64,000 bases of DNA from JBCBSP01 sp039819095 (GCA_039819095.1 JBCBSP010000002.1:124001-188000); one strand, 5' to 3'; counted from the stretch's first letter, positions 8,661 to 16,419 are shown. Notes: generated from the letters alone by a model not told the origin. Made by a program: numbers and translations.

Positions 8661-9530
8661 TCAGAGCGCATCGACAGGGATTTTTAGATAGGTCAGGCCG
8701 TTATCTTCAGCCGGCGGCAGATGACCGGCGCGCATATTCACCTGAACCGAAGGCAGGATCAGCACCGGCATGGCGAGCGTCGCATCGCGCGCCTTGCGCA
8801 TCTCCACAAACTCGTCCTCGCTCACGCCCTTGCGGATATGCACATTGGCCGCTTTCTGTTCAGCGATGCTGGTTTCCCAGGCGAACTCATCGCGCCCCGG
8901 CGCCTTGTAATCATGACACATGAACAGGCGCGTCTCGTCAGGCAGGGCGAAGATGCGCTGAATGGAACGGTAGAGGGTGGCCGCGTCGCCGCCGGGGAAG
9001 TCGCATCGCGCCGTGCCGTAATCGGGCATGAAGAGCGTATCGCCCACAAAAGCCGCATCGCCGACTACATAGGTCATGCAGGCCGGGGTGTGGCCGGGCG
9101 TATGCATCACCCAGGCCTCAAGCCCGCCAATGCGGAACGTCTCTTCATCCTGGAACAGATGATCGAATTGCGACCCGTCGCGGCGAAAGTCCGGCTCGGC
9201 GTTGAAGACATCGCCAAACACGCTCTGAACCGCCTGCACATGGGCGCCGATCGCCACGTCTCCGCCGAGTTGGGCTTTCAGATACGGCGCGGCGGACAGG
9301 TGATCGGCATGGACATGGGTCTCCAGGATCCAGTCCACCGTGAGGCCCGCACGCTTGACATGGTCGATCACCGCGTCCGCGCTCGCGTGCGAGGTCCGGC
9401 CCGATTTCGGGTCATAATCGAGCACCGAGTCCACGATGGCGGCGCGCTTCGTGACCGGATCGGCGACGACATAGGTAACTGTGAAGGTGGCCTCATCGAA
9501 GAAGCCCGTCACATCAGGTTTCGCAGTCAT
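8661..9530 (-). CDS. blh: MBL-fold hydrolase, ETHE1/Blh-like persulfide dioxygenase candidate
   Basis: 289-residue cytoplasmic metallo-beta-lactamase-fold protein. Metal-site residues are visible: H72, H74, D76 and H77 in THVHADH, H147 in TPGHTP, D164 in VGDTLF and H206 in CHDY. The ETHE1/persulfide dioxygenase family uses a single iron bound by two His and one Asp to convert glutathione persulfide to sulfite and glutathione. The position in front of a BigR-type repressor matches the Blh gene of bigR operons. AAGGA stands 9 bases before the ATG. The start overlaps the stop of the repressor gene by 4 bases, so the two are translationally coupled. Enzyme activity is inferred from family and context. 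Confidence 0.88.
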   Translation of the reverse strand: MTAKPDVTGFFDEATFTVTYVVADPVTKRAAIVDSVLDYDPKSGRTSHASADAVIDHVKRAGLTVDWILETHVHADHLSAAPYLKAQLGGDVAIGAHVQAVQSVFGDVFNAEPDFRRDGSQFDHLFQDEETFRIGGLEAWVMHTPGHTPACMTYVVGDAAFVGDTLFMPDYGTARCDFPGGDAATLYRSIQRIFALPDETRLFMCHDYKAPGRDEFAWETSIAEQKAANVHIRKGVSEDEFVEMRKARDATLAMPVLILPSVQVNMRAGHLPPAEDNGLTYLKIPVDAL

Positions 9531-9871
9531 GGTTGGATATCCTTGCTTGGGGCAGGTTTTCCTTCAGGCGCGAAGACATCGCAGAGCGCAGCCATGAGGG
9601 TGCGCACCTGCGGATCCTTCAGCCGGTAGAAGACGAGCTTGGCCTGACGGCGCGTCGCCACCAGGCCCGCGGCGCGAAGACGCGCCAGATCACGCGACAG
9701 GTTGGGTTGACGCACGCCGGTGCGCGCTTCGATCTCTGAGACCGAACGCTCGCCATCCATCAACTCGCACGCGACCAGAAGCCGGTTCGGATGAGACAGG
9801 ATTTTCAGCATCCCCGACACTTCGCCGGCCTTCTCGCGCAGCGCGTCGAAATCCACCGCAAAATCTTCCAT
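9527..9871 (-). CDS. bigR: ArsR-family sulfide/persulfide-responsive repressor, BigR/SqrR type
   Basis: 114-residue winged-helix repressor when started at 9871, where GGGAG sits 8 bases upstream. The open frame reaches 9949 through a TTG, but those 26 extra codons lack a ribosome site and run into the operator palindrome. The helix-turn-helix spans about residues 43-75 (SVSEIEARTGVRQPNLSRDL). BigR and SqrR sense persulfide by linking two cysteines 66 residues apart (C42/C108, C41/C107). Here the first is C35, but the second canonical position (101) is Ala and the only other Cys is C97, one helical turn earlier. It heads the leftward operon with the MBL hydrolase and SulP and diverges from pmpAB. 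Confidence 0.88.
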   Translation of the reverse strand: MEDFAVDFDALREKAGEVSGMLKILSHPNRLLVACELMDGERSVSEIEARTGVRQPNLSRDLARLRAAGLVATRRQAKLVFYRLKDPQVRTLMAALCDVFAPEGKPAPSKDIQP

Positions 9872-9945
9872 TCGATCCGCTCCCGTCGCGCCATGCAGTG
9901 ACGTCATTGGGGGTCCGTCGCGCAAAAGGCCTTGCCTTTCGCTCA

Positions 9946-9962
9946 TCAATAATCATTATTGA
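9946..9962. promoter_or_regulatory. Perfect palindrome, probable BigR operator
   Basis: TCAATAAT-C-ATTATTGA, an exact inverted repeat of 8-base arms with a 1-base centre, in an AT-rich island of an otherwise GC-rich region. The right arm overlaps a perfect -35 hexamer TTGACA (9959-9964) pointing toward pmpA. A repressor bound here could block both divergent promoters. BigR operators are AT-rich imperfect palindromes, so the assignment is plausible but inferred. Confidence 0.6.
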
Positions 9963-9982
9963 CAATTGACATATGACGATTG
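9963..9982. promoter_or_regulatory. Second imperfect palindrome in bigR-pmpA region
   Basis: CAATTGACATATGACGATTG agrees with its own reverse complement at 16 of 20 positions. It directly abuts the perfect palindrome and contains a second TTGACA (9966-9971). It may be a second operator half or operator. Confidence 0.4.
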
Positions 9983-10080
9983 ATGTCCCCTATGTCAACG
10001 AGGTTTCTTCATTCGCGGCGTTCAGGCCATGAGACAAAAGGCCCGCGCGCGCGTCATCAGCAGGACAAAGGCAGGCCATC

Positions 10081-10509
10081 ATGGAGCAGGCGACAGATTT
10101 CACACCGATAACGGCGCTTCTGGGGGGCGGGCTGATCGGGCTGGCTTCCGTGCTGTTGCTGGCGACGAACGGGCGCATCGCAGGCGTTTCCGGCATTATC
10201 GGCGCGCTGTTCTCGCCCGGCGAGCCCGATCGTCTCTGGCGGATCGCCTTTGTCATCGGCCTCATCGCCGCGCCGTGGATCTGGGTGCTCGCCCCCGGCG
10301 GCGCGCCCACGGTTCAGGTCGCGACAAGCCTTCCGCTTCTCATCGCGGCAGGACTGCTCGTCGGCGTCGGGACTCAGATCGGATCGGGCTGCACCTCCGG
10401 CCATGGGGTGTGCGGGCTGGGACGACTGTCCGGACGCTCGCTCGTCGCGGTTCTGACCTTCATGGCGATGGCGGCGGCGACCGTCTTCTTGATGCGGCAC
10501 GTATTGTAG
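10081..10509 (+). CDS. pmpA: YeeE/YedE-family sulfur transporter subunit PmpA
   Basis: 142-residue membrane protein of the YeeE/YedE (sulfur transport) family, with about four membrane helices. The conserved signature GSGCTSGHGVCG places Cys104 and Cys111 in a membrane helix. In YeeE/TsuA-type thiosulfate transporters such buried cysteines relay the sulfur substrate. Together with PmpB it forms the split version of YeeE usually found beside bigR. It diverges from bigR across the operator region and is followed after 12 bases by pmpB. The substrate (thiosulfate or a persulfide-type compound) is inferred. Confidence 0.87.
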   Translation: MEQATDFTPITALLGGGLIGLASVLLLATNGRIAGVSGIIGALFSPGEPDRLWRIAFVIGLIAAPWIWVLAPGGAPTVQVATSLPLLIAAGLLVGVGTQIGSGCTSGHGVCGLGRLSGRSLVAVLTFMAMAAATVFLMRHVL

Positions 10510-10521
10510 AGGAGCGGGATC

Positions 10522-10935
10522 ATGATGCGCCTCTTTTCCGCCCTCGCCGCCGGCCTGCTCTTCGGGCTCGGCCTTGTCGTGTCCGGCATGACCAACCCGG
10601 CCAAGGTTCTGAACTTTCTGGATATCGCCGGCAGCTGGGATCCCAGCCTGGCGCTGGTCATGGGCGGCGCGATTGCTGTGACCCTGCCCGGTTTCGCGCT
10701 CGTTCAGCGGAGCGAGCGCCCGCTGTTTGAAACACGCTTCACGCTGCCGAAGATCACCCGAATCGACCGACCTCTGATCATCGGCTCCGCCCTGTTCGGC
10801 ATCGGCTGGGGACTCGTCGGCTTGTGCCCGGGACCGGCGATCGCCGCCAGCGGGCTCATGATCACGCCGGTTCTGATCTTCACCGGCGCCATGTTGGCGG
10901 GCATGGCCGGTTACCGGCTGATCACAAAAGACTAA
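10522..10935 (+). CDS. pmpB: YeeE/YedE-family sulfur transporter subunit PmpB (DUF6691-like)
   Basis: 137-residue membrane protein and second half of the split YeeE/YedE transporter. Recognisable parts are SGMTNPAKVLNFLD near the N-terminus and GWGLVGLCPGPA with Cys102, matching the conserved cysteine of the second YeeE repeat. About four membrane helices. AGGAGC lies before the double ATG; the first was used. It is cotranscribed with pmpA. Confidence 0.87.
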   Translation: MMRLFSALAAGLLFGLGLVVSGMTNPAKVLNFLDIAGSWDPSLALVMGGAIAVTLPGFALVQRSERPLFETRFTLPKITRIDRPLIIGSALFGIGWGLVGLCPGPAIAASGLMITPVLIFTGAMLAGMAGYRLITKD

Positions 10936-11002
10936 TCGGCGGCTCGCCTCCAGACGGCAGGCGCGCTAGCTTCGCGCTTCGTTACTTCGAAAGCGCGCCG
11001 CC

Positions 11003-11803
11003 ATGACGGAAATTCTCAGCCTGTTGAGCGCAACGCTCGGCGTCTCTGTCGCACTCTTCCTCGGGCTCTGGCTGATGAGCCTGAAGATCGGCGAGCCGAG
11101 CTTTGTGGATGCGTTCTGGGCGTTCGGCATGGTCGTAGTGGCGATCACAGCCTATTTCGCCGTCGATGGCCTTCATGAACGCCAGCTTCTTCTGACTGCG
11201 CTGTGCGTCATCTGGGGGCTGCGGCTCGGCTTTCATCTGCTCACGCGCTGGCGCCGGGAAGGACCGGACAATCGCTATGCGCGGATGATGAAATCGGTCA
11301 AGGAAAAGCGGGGTTGGAGCTATGCGCGCGCCTCGCTTCTGTTTGTTTTCCTGCCACAGGCCTTCCTGATGTGGATGGTTGCGCTGCCGGTGCAGCTGGG
11401 ACAGGTCGCCGACGCCCCGCCATTAGGCTGGCTCGCCGCCATGGGCGCCGGGCTGGCGGTGTTCGGCATCGTCTTTGAGAGCCTCGCCGACGCGCAGCTG
11501 GAGCGCTTCAAGGACGATCCGGCCAATGAAGGCAAGGTGATGGACAAAGGTCTGTGGGCCTGGACGCGCCACCCCAATTATTTCGGGGATGCCTGCACCT
11601 GGTGGGGCATCTGGCTGGTCGCGGCGGAGACTGCGCCAGGATTGCTCGCGGTGATCGGCCCGATTTTCCTGACTTTCACTTTGACGCGATGGTCCGGCGC
11701 GCCCCTTCTGGAGGCCGGTATGGCGCGGTCGCGAGCCGGCTATGCTGAGTATGTGGAACGCACGAGCGGTTTCATCCCCTGGCCGCCGAAGCGGCGCGGG
11801 TGA
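11003..11803 (+). CDS. DUF1295-family membrane protein (steroid-reductase/ICMT-like fold)
   Basis: 266-residue integral membrane protein with about six or seven helices. The C-terminal part has the typical DUF1295 block DKGLWAWTRHPNYFGDACTWWGIWL and ends with YAEYVERTSGFIPWPPK. The family is related to 3-oxo-5-alpha-steroid 4-dehydrogenases and isoprenylcysteine methyltransferases, but its reaction in bacteria is not established. A 7-base-pair hairpin (CGCGCTT 10973-10979 with AAGCGCG 10991-10997) lies just before the start and could end pmpB transcription or sit in this leader. Confidence 0.85.
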   Translation: MTEILSLLSATLGVSVALFLGLWLMSLKIGEPSFVDAFWAFGMVVVAITAYFAVDGLHERQLLLTALCVIWGLRLGFHLLTRWRREGPDNRYARMMKSVKEKRGWSYARASLLFVFLPQAFLMWMVALPVQLGQVADAPPLGWLAAMGAGLAVFGIVFESLADAQLERFKDDPANEGKVMDKGLWAWTRHPNYFGDACTWWGIWLVAAETAPGLLAVIGPIFLTFTLTRWSGAPLLEAGMARSRAGYAEYVERTSGFIPWPPKRRG

Positions 11804-11824
11804 AACAGCTCAATCCAAGAAAAT

Positions 11825-12049
11825 CTAAAGCTTCAGGGTCGCTGCGTCAGGGGCTTCCTCCGGCTCATAGCCGTCCGGCGCTGAACGCAGAAGCGAGTCC
11901 ATCAGCTGGTCGAAGGCATCGCGGGCGTCTGCGACCATTTCAGGCGAAGGCGCGATGGCCTCACTGACTTCGGCGCGAATATGAGCGGGACAGACAAGGC
12001 TTGTCGCCACTGTCAAAGCCGCTGCACCGGCGAGTAGAATAAACTTCAC
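11825..12049 (-). CDS. Small secreted protein of unknown function
   Basis: 74 residues. It starts with GTG preceded by GGGGAGG, which supports real translation. The N-terminus (MKFILLAGAAALTVATSLVCPAHIRA) looks like a signal peptide. The mature part is short, acidic and rich in Ala, Asp and Pro. No family recognised. Confidence 0.6.
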   Translation of the reverse strand: MKFILLAGAAALTVATSLVCPAHIRAEVSEAIAPSPEMVADARDAFDQLMDSLLRSAPDGYEPEEAPDAATLKL

Positions 12050-12154
12050 GAGCGCCTCCCCAGACCCTGCGATGGGTTCACGCTAACATTAATTTGTGTT
12101 CATGAACAATCCTTCATCAAGGCCGGGCCGGACGCCCTCTCAGGACTGAGAATT

Positions 12155-12895
12155 TCAGGCTGCGTCGCGCGCGTCCGCCTCAATATCGGCGGTGCGGGCG
12201 GCGCCGCGAACCGATTCAGCGGCCTGCACAAGCAGCTCCAATACCCGCCGGCTCTCCGCCGCAAGCGTATCAGCCTGGAGGGACAGGCGTTCGCTGACGT
12301 CCTCAAGGCGCGCAGTCGCCGCCCCTATACGACCCTCCAGATCGCTCGCGATCTCGTCCATCCCGGTCAGGAACTCCGCAACCGGGTCCGCGTCCCCAGC
12401 CGACACTGGATCGAAATGCGGTTCAGGCTTGGGCTGACGGGTCGAGGGCGGGCCGAAGGCTGGCTCGATTTCAAGCGGAAGATCGGGATCGCTGAGATCC
12501 AGCGTATCGCCGAGCAGCTTGCTCATCCCGCCCGGCTCGCCGGGTTCAAGATGTCCGGGCTCGCCCAACCCGAGATCGTCCGCTTCCAGATCCAGCGCAT
12601 CCTGAGGCACCCAGTCGCCCTGGAGCGCCGCTCGCAGCGTAACCGAGCCGTCATCCTCATCGAACAGCGCCGCAGCTATACCCAGTCGCACCGATTCCAG
12701 CGCCGGTCCGCTCGCGCCTTCAGCGCTGATCACATAGGTCATCGGACCGGTGCGGCGCGCCTGAAGCGATTCATCGGCGCATTGCTCGAAGAACAGGGCG
12801 AGAAACGCGTCGATCTGTTCCGCCAACGCATAACTATCGCGCACCGGCGCCACGGTCAGAATGTGGGTGGGATCACCAGGATTGGCGGCGGTCAT
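12155..12895 (-). CDS. Hypothetical protein with acidic linker and C-terminal helical segment
   Basis: 246 residues from the ATG at 12895; the open frame extends two codons to a TTG. No signal peptide or membrane segment is visible, so it is probably cytoplasmic. The N-terminal 100 residues look folded (alpha/beta, DSYALAEQIDAFLALFFEQ). Residues about 105-165 are acidic and Gly/Pro rich. The last 80 (FLTGMDEIASDLEGRIGAATA onward) are heptad-like and probably coiled coil. It is codirectional with and 123 bases downstream of the BcsB-like gene, separated by two hairpins, so membership of the polysaccharide operon is uncertain. No family recognised. Confidence 0.72.
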   Translation of the reverse strand: MTAANPGDPTHILTVAPVRDSYALAEQIDAFLALFFEQCADESLQARRTGPMTYVISAEGASGPALESVRLGIAAALFDEDDGSVTLRAALQGDWVPQDALDLEADDLGLGEPGHLEPGEPGGMSKLLGDTLDLSDPDLPLEIEPAFGPPSTRQPKPEPHFDPVSAGDADPVAEFLTGMDEIASDLEGRIGAATARLEDVSERLSLQADTLAAESRRVLELLVQAAESVRGAARTADIEADARDAA

Positions 12896-12935
12896 CAGCA
12901 AGCTCGCTCGCGCCGCGAATCAATGAGCAGATTCA

Positions 12936-12951
12936 GTCGGCAGATGCCGAC
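12936..12951. terminator. Tetraloop hairpin between BcsB-like gene and downstream gene
   Basis: GTCGGC-AGAT-GCCGAC, a perfect 6-base-pair stem with a 4-base loop, 41 bases upstream of the 12895 start. There is no T-run on either side, so it may be an attenuator or processing site. Confidence 0.3.
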
Positions 12952-12985
12952 ATTTCTCACCTGAAGAGCGTAACCGAGCCGTTAA

Positions 12986-13009
12986 CCCGGCTGATCGGGC
13001 AGAGCCGGG
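12986..13009 (-). terminator. Candidate terminator hairpin after BcsB-like gene
   Basis: CCCGGCT (12986-12992) pairs perfectly with AGCCGGG (13003-13009), 10 bases after the BcsB-like stop codon in the direction of transcription. It lacks the usual U-tract, as do most hairpins in this GC-rich window. Confidence 0.4.
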
Positions 13010-13018
13010 ACGCACCCG

Positions 13019-14935
13019 TCAGCGTCGACCGGTCTGCGGACGAACGACCTCGCCATCGGCATGCAGGATCGCAAGTCGCTCACGCCCGAGCCGCGCCGCC
13101 GCCAACGCCGGCGGCTCGTCGATGGCGTGAACCACCAGACCCGGCACGAACAGGATGGTCTCCAGATCACGCGGATCGGGCCGCGCTGCAGCGACAGCCT
13201 GAAAGACGGACAGATCCGCCAGAGCGCGCACATCAGCCTCAGCGCCCGAGGCCCCGTTCTCGATCACCAGACGGTCCGCGAAGATGCGCATGGGCGCAGC
13301 CGCGTTCGACGGGGTGTTGTTCACTGCGATGAAGGGCAGCTCGATCATTTCCGACTGGCCGTTCTCGGTGCGGGCGAATTCAAACTGCAGACGGGTGGCT
13401 TCCGGAACGAAGCGGGCGATCGTCTCCGCCGCGAGGCGACCGGCGATCAACCGGCTCGCACCTGGCATCTCTTCAGGAAAGCGCACCAGAAGGCCTTGAT
13501 GGAAGGCCTCAGGAAGCGAGGTAAAGCCCGCCGACGGCGCACCGGTTTCGGTGACCAGGCCAGACAGTTCGGTCAGCTGCACCGGATAACGGCGCGCGCT
13601 GATCTCGCAACCGCCCAGATCGCGGTGACGCTGCAGCGCGATGCTGACCTCGTTGGACAAGGCCTGCAGACGGGCGGGCAGCGTCACGTCGAACACATTC
13701 TCCGCGCCAGCGTCCAGACGCACCGATTCGATTAGCTCGCCGTTCAGCTCGACATGCGCCAGATTGTTGAAGTCTTCCGGGCCTTCGGGGATGCGCATGT
13801 CCACGCGCAGCGCTTCAGGCAGGCGTCCGTTCGGCAATTCGGACAGCGTGTAGTCAAAGCGCCAGACGCGGCCCTCGGTCACCTGCTGGATGCTGGTGTC
13901 CAGACCAAAATTCGTCACCGGCGTCAGCCCGGGCTGCGGACCGCGGCTCTCTGCGAACAGGACCGGATTGATCTCGCTGGCGCGCGCGATCGGCAAGAGG
14001 GCTGAGGTCAGAAAACGGACGGTCTCGAACCGGCTCGGGTCAGTCACGGCCACCGATGTGACCCCGGCGCGACGCCACAGGCTGGCGCCGGCTTCAGCAC
14101 CGCCCGGCGCAGCGGAAAAGCCCGCGCGGCGCAGCGCTTCCGGCGCTCCGGTCAGGATGACATCGCCGCCCGTCTCAACCGCCTCGGCGGCTTCGCCCAG
14201 GCTGATCAGATCGACATGATAACCGGCGCGCGCCATGCGGGCGGCCAGGCGCACCCCCAACTCGAACCAGTCATCGCCTTCCGGCAAAGCCACCGCGACA
14301 TCACGCGCAGTGAGCGCCATCACGTCGCGCAGCGAGTTGAGCGGACCAGCCAGCTCCATCTCGGCGGAACTATCGCCATTAAAGGCGATGACGGCGCCCA
14401 TGGAGCGATCATTATGGCAAAGGTCTTCAGGCAGATCGCCCAGGAGCTGGAAGGCCACGCGCGCCTGGGAGGCGCCTTCGAACTCCTCGGTGAGGTCGAA
14501 TACCCAGCGAAACTCGCGGCGACCCGGCGACAGCACGCGCTCAATCACCCGGCGGCCATTAACCGTGACGCGCAGCGCGACAGTGGCGCGCTCGGAAATG
14601 TCCTGCTCGCCGGTCAGCACCAAGCGCAGCGCCTCAATCTCCTGATCGCGCACAAGCGGAACGGTGGTGGAGGCGAAAGACGGATAGCCGGAAATCACCA
14701 CCCCGTCCTCATCGCCGGCATCAGCGAAGGTCACGGTGTGCAGATTGTCGATGGCGAGCGGGTCCTGACCGGACAGGACGCGCTCAAAGGCGCGCGTCAG
14801 GAAAGAGCCGAAATCACCGCGACCGGCGTTCAGCTGCCCGGTCACGAAAAGCGTGATGACGCATCCCACGGCGACGATGCCGAGTGATGCGGAGAACCAC
14901 GGAAAACTCCGCCTGTACTCTTTGCTCGTTTTCAT
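13019..14935 (-). CDS. BcsB-like periplasmic polysaccharide-synthase subunit
   Basis: 638-residue protein with an N-terminal membrane anchor (about residues 14-33, FSASLGIVAVGCVITLFVTG) and a large periplasmic part. The pattern, with carbohydrate-binding-like beta-domains alternating with flavodoxin-like domains and the segment NSLRDVMALTARDVAVALP, resembles BcsB, the periplasmic partner of cellulose synthase BcsA. Canonical BcsB is anchored by a C-terminal membrane helix that docks on BcsA. This protein ends in a charged tail (EVVRPQTGRR) without such a helix, so topology is reversed. It lies near the divergent GT2 synthase and the barrel gene and probably guides the nascent polymer across the periplasm. 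ATG at 14935 follows GGGGG by 7 bases; a GTG one codon upstream (14938) is the alternative. Confidence 0.72.
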   Translation of the reverse strand: MKTSKEYRRSFPWFSASLGIVAVGCVITLFVTGQLNAGRGDFGSFLTRAFERVLSGQDPLAIDNLHTVTFADAGDEDGVVISGYPSFASTTVPLVRDQEIEALRLVLTGEQDISERATVALRVTVNGRRVIERVLSPGRREFRWVFDLTEEFEGASQARVAFQLLGDLPEDLCHNDRSMGAVIAFNGDSSAEMELAGPLNSLRDVMALTARDVAVALPEGDDWFELGVRLAARMARAGYHVDLISLGEAAEAVETGGDVILTGAPEALRRAGFSAAPGGAEAGASLWRRAGVTSVAVTDPSRFETVRFLTSALLPIARASEINPVLFAESRGPQPGLTPVTNFGLDTSIQQVTEGRVWRFDYTLSELPNGRLPEALRVDMRIPEGPEDFNNLAHVELNGELIESVRLDAGAENVFDVTLPARLQALSNEVSIALQRHRDLGGCEISARRYPVQLTELSGLVTETGAPSAGFTSLPEAFHQGLLVRFPEEMPGASRLIAGRLAAETIARFVPEATRLQFEFARTENGQSEMIELPFIAVNNTPSNAAAPMRIFADRLVIENGASGAEADVRALADLSVFQAVAAARPDPRDLETILFVPGLVVHAIDEPPALAAARLGRERLAILHADGEVVRPQTGRR

Positions 14936-15362
14936 CACAGCCCCCGCAGCGATTGTATGGGCCCGCCCGGCGAGCCTGATGAACGGACAGCGACCGCAAG
15001 ATCGCTATTGTTAATCGACGTTAATGAACTTATCGCGTCACTTTGGGCTCGCATCCGGGCCGGGGCGCGGCTTTCTCGCGGCGTGTTCATGTCGATAAAA
15101 AGGCAGCTCATGTCCCGATCTTTCGTCTGTCGCACGCCCACGCACGCGCAAATTACGTGCCTTGAGGAAATCAGCACGCCTCAGCAGAGCTTAATCAGGC
15201 CTGAACGCCTTAACGTGTTGGTAAGCTCCTAGGGTTGGTCGAACCCGGCGCGTCCCTCGCCGGCCCGGCAAGGCCCAAGCCAAGACAGACGTCATGCGGT
15301 GCGTGTCCGAATCCGAAACACCCGCTTCGGGCAGCCGTGTAGCGTCCAGTCAGCGATACGCT
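14936..15362. other. Intergenic region upstream of BcsB-like gene (427 bases)
   Basis: No convincing gene; a plus-strand frame at 14957-15232 lacks a ribosome site and coding character. This should hold the promoter of the BcsB-like gene and the end of the barrel transcript. The one motif that stands out is the TTAA pair at 15011-15024. No strong terminator was seen. Confidence 0.6.
15010..15024 (-). promoter_or_regulatory. CtrA-like TTAA pair
   Basis: On the minus strand TTAA-CGTCGA-TTAAC, about 75-90 bases upstream of the BcsB-like start. The CtrA cell-cycle regulator of this bacterial group binds TTAA-N7-TTAAC; here the spacer is 6. It may be a variant site or chance. Confidence 0.25.
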
Positions 15363-16289
15363 CTAGAACTGGGCGCGCACGCCAAGCTTGAAGGTGGCGC
15401 CGCCATAATCGCGAACCGGCACGTTGGAGCTGTTCTCGATATGCCCGACGGAGGCGTAGCCGATCGCCCGCTCGGCGATCTGACGCTCCACGCGGACCTC
15501 TGCGGTAAAGCGTTCGTCGGAGCGATTGACCGGGAAGGCGGCGGAGAAGGCGCCGTCATACTCGCGATCGCGCAGATCAAGGCGGATCTGCAGCGTGTCG
15601 CACGGTGAGATCTTGTGCCGGTAGACCGCCGCGACGCGCACTTCTTCAAAGCTGTTGCGCTCAAGATCGGCGTCGGCGACTTCGTAGAAGCCGGACAGGC
15701 GCAGCTCGTTGACGCCCGGAGTGGGACGAATGAAGTGCTCCACCCCGGCGCGCACGCGCGTCTGGTCAAGCCCGGCGCCCACGACGCCCTCTTCAAAGTC
15801 ATAGGCGTTGGCGCGCAAGCGAAGAACCGTTTCGTTTCGGCGCTCCTCGTCATGGCGCCGGCGCAGCTGCATCTCGCCTTCGGGACGTGTCCAACGCGTG
15901 TCGCCGTCGCGGGTCATATGCGAGTAGGCGGCATAAGCGCGGAACTGGAAGCGATTGTCCGAGGTGGTGTTCCAGAACTGCACGCGCGGGGTCAGCAGCA
16001 ACGAGTTCAGATCATCCCGGTCCAAGTAGAAACGCCCGCGAACCTGCTGCTCGAAACGCAGCACCGCGCGACCCTCCAAGGGCTGCACCCAACGCGCCAA
16101 GTTATTAGAGTCGAACGCGGCCTCCAGATCGAAGCCCGCAAGGGTTGGGTCGCCTGAGAGGTCTTCCACAGCGAACGGATCATCGATCCCGATGCTGTTG
16201 TCGGAGACGAATTCAAACCGGCCATCCTGCGCACTGGCGCCGGCGGCTGAGACGGCCGCCAATGAAACCGCGCTGAGTAACTTCTTCAT
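15363..16289 (-). CDS. Outer-membrane beta-barrel protein of the polysaccharide locus
   Basis: 308 residues. A clear signal peptide (MKKLLSAVSLAAVSAAGASA, cleavage before Q21) is followed by alternating amphipathic strands with periodic aromatic/charged residues and a C-terminal Phe (TFKLGVRAQF), as expected for an outer-membrane barrel. GGGGGA lies about 7 bases before the ATG. It sits between the BcsB-like gene and the divergent GT2 synthase, so it is a plausible export channel, smaller than the TPR-plus-barrel BcsC of cellulose systems. An alternative is a generic porin-like protein. The last residues before the barrel end show no enzyme motif. Confidence 0.75.
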   Translation of the reverse strand: MKKLLSAVSLAAVSAAGASAQDGRFEFVSDNSIGIDDPFAVEDLSGDPTLAGFDLEAAFDSNNLARWVQPLEGRAVLRFEQQVRGRFYLDRDDLNSLLLTPRVQFWNTTSDNRFQFRAYAAYSHMTRDGDTRWTRPEGEMQLRRRHDEERRNETVLRLRANAYDFEEGVVGAGLDQTRVRAGVEHFIRPTPGVNELRLSGFYEVADADLERNSFEEVRVAAVYRHKISPCDTLQIRLDLRDREYDGAFSAAFPVNRSDERFTAEVRVERQIAERAIGYASVGHIENSSNVPVRDYGGATFKLGVRAQF

Positions 16290-16358
16290 TCGACATTCCC
16301 CCGACCCATCGAGCCAGAATCGCCATGATTTGGCCGCTTCAGACTCGATTAATCTAAC

Positions 16359-16375
16359 TTGGCATGGTCCTCGCG
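16359..16375 (+). promoter_or_regulatory. Sigma-54-like -24/-12 promoter for the GT2 gene
   Basis: TTGGCATGGTCCTCGCG matches the RpoN pattern YTGGCAC-G-N4-TTGC in most positions and has the required GG-N10-GC spacing exactly (GG at 16361-16362, GC at 16373-16374). Predicted transcription would start near 16386, about 34 bases before the GT2 start codon. Confidence 0.5.
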
Positions 16376-16419
16376 TGTTAAAAAAACCGTGGCGATCTGG
16401 CGATTTTTAGGCGAGCTCG

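Noticed and set aside
14957..15232. 91-residue frame in the intergenic region before the BcsB-like gene
   Set aside because: No ribosome site, no coherent hydrophobic pattern, and overlaps the probable promoter.
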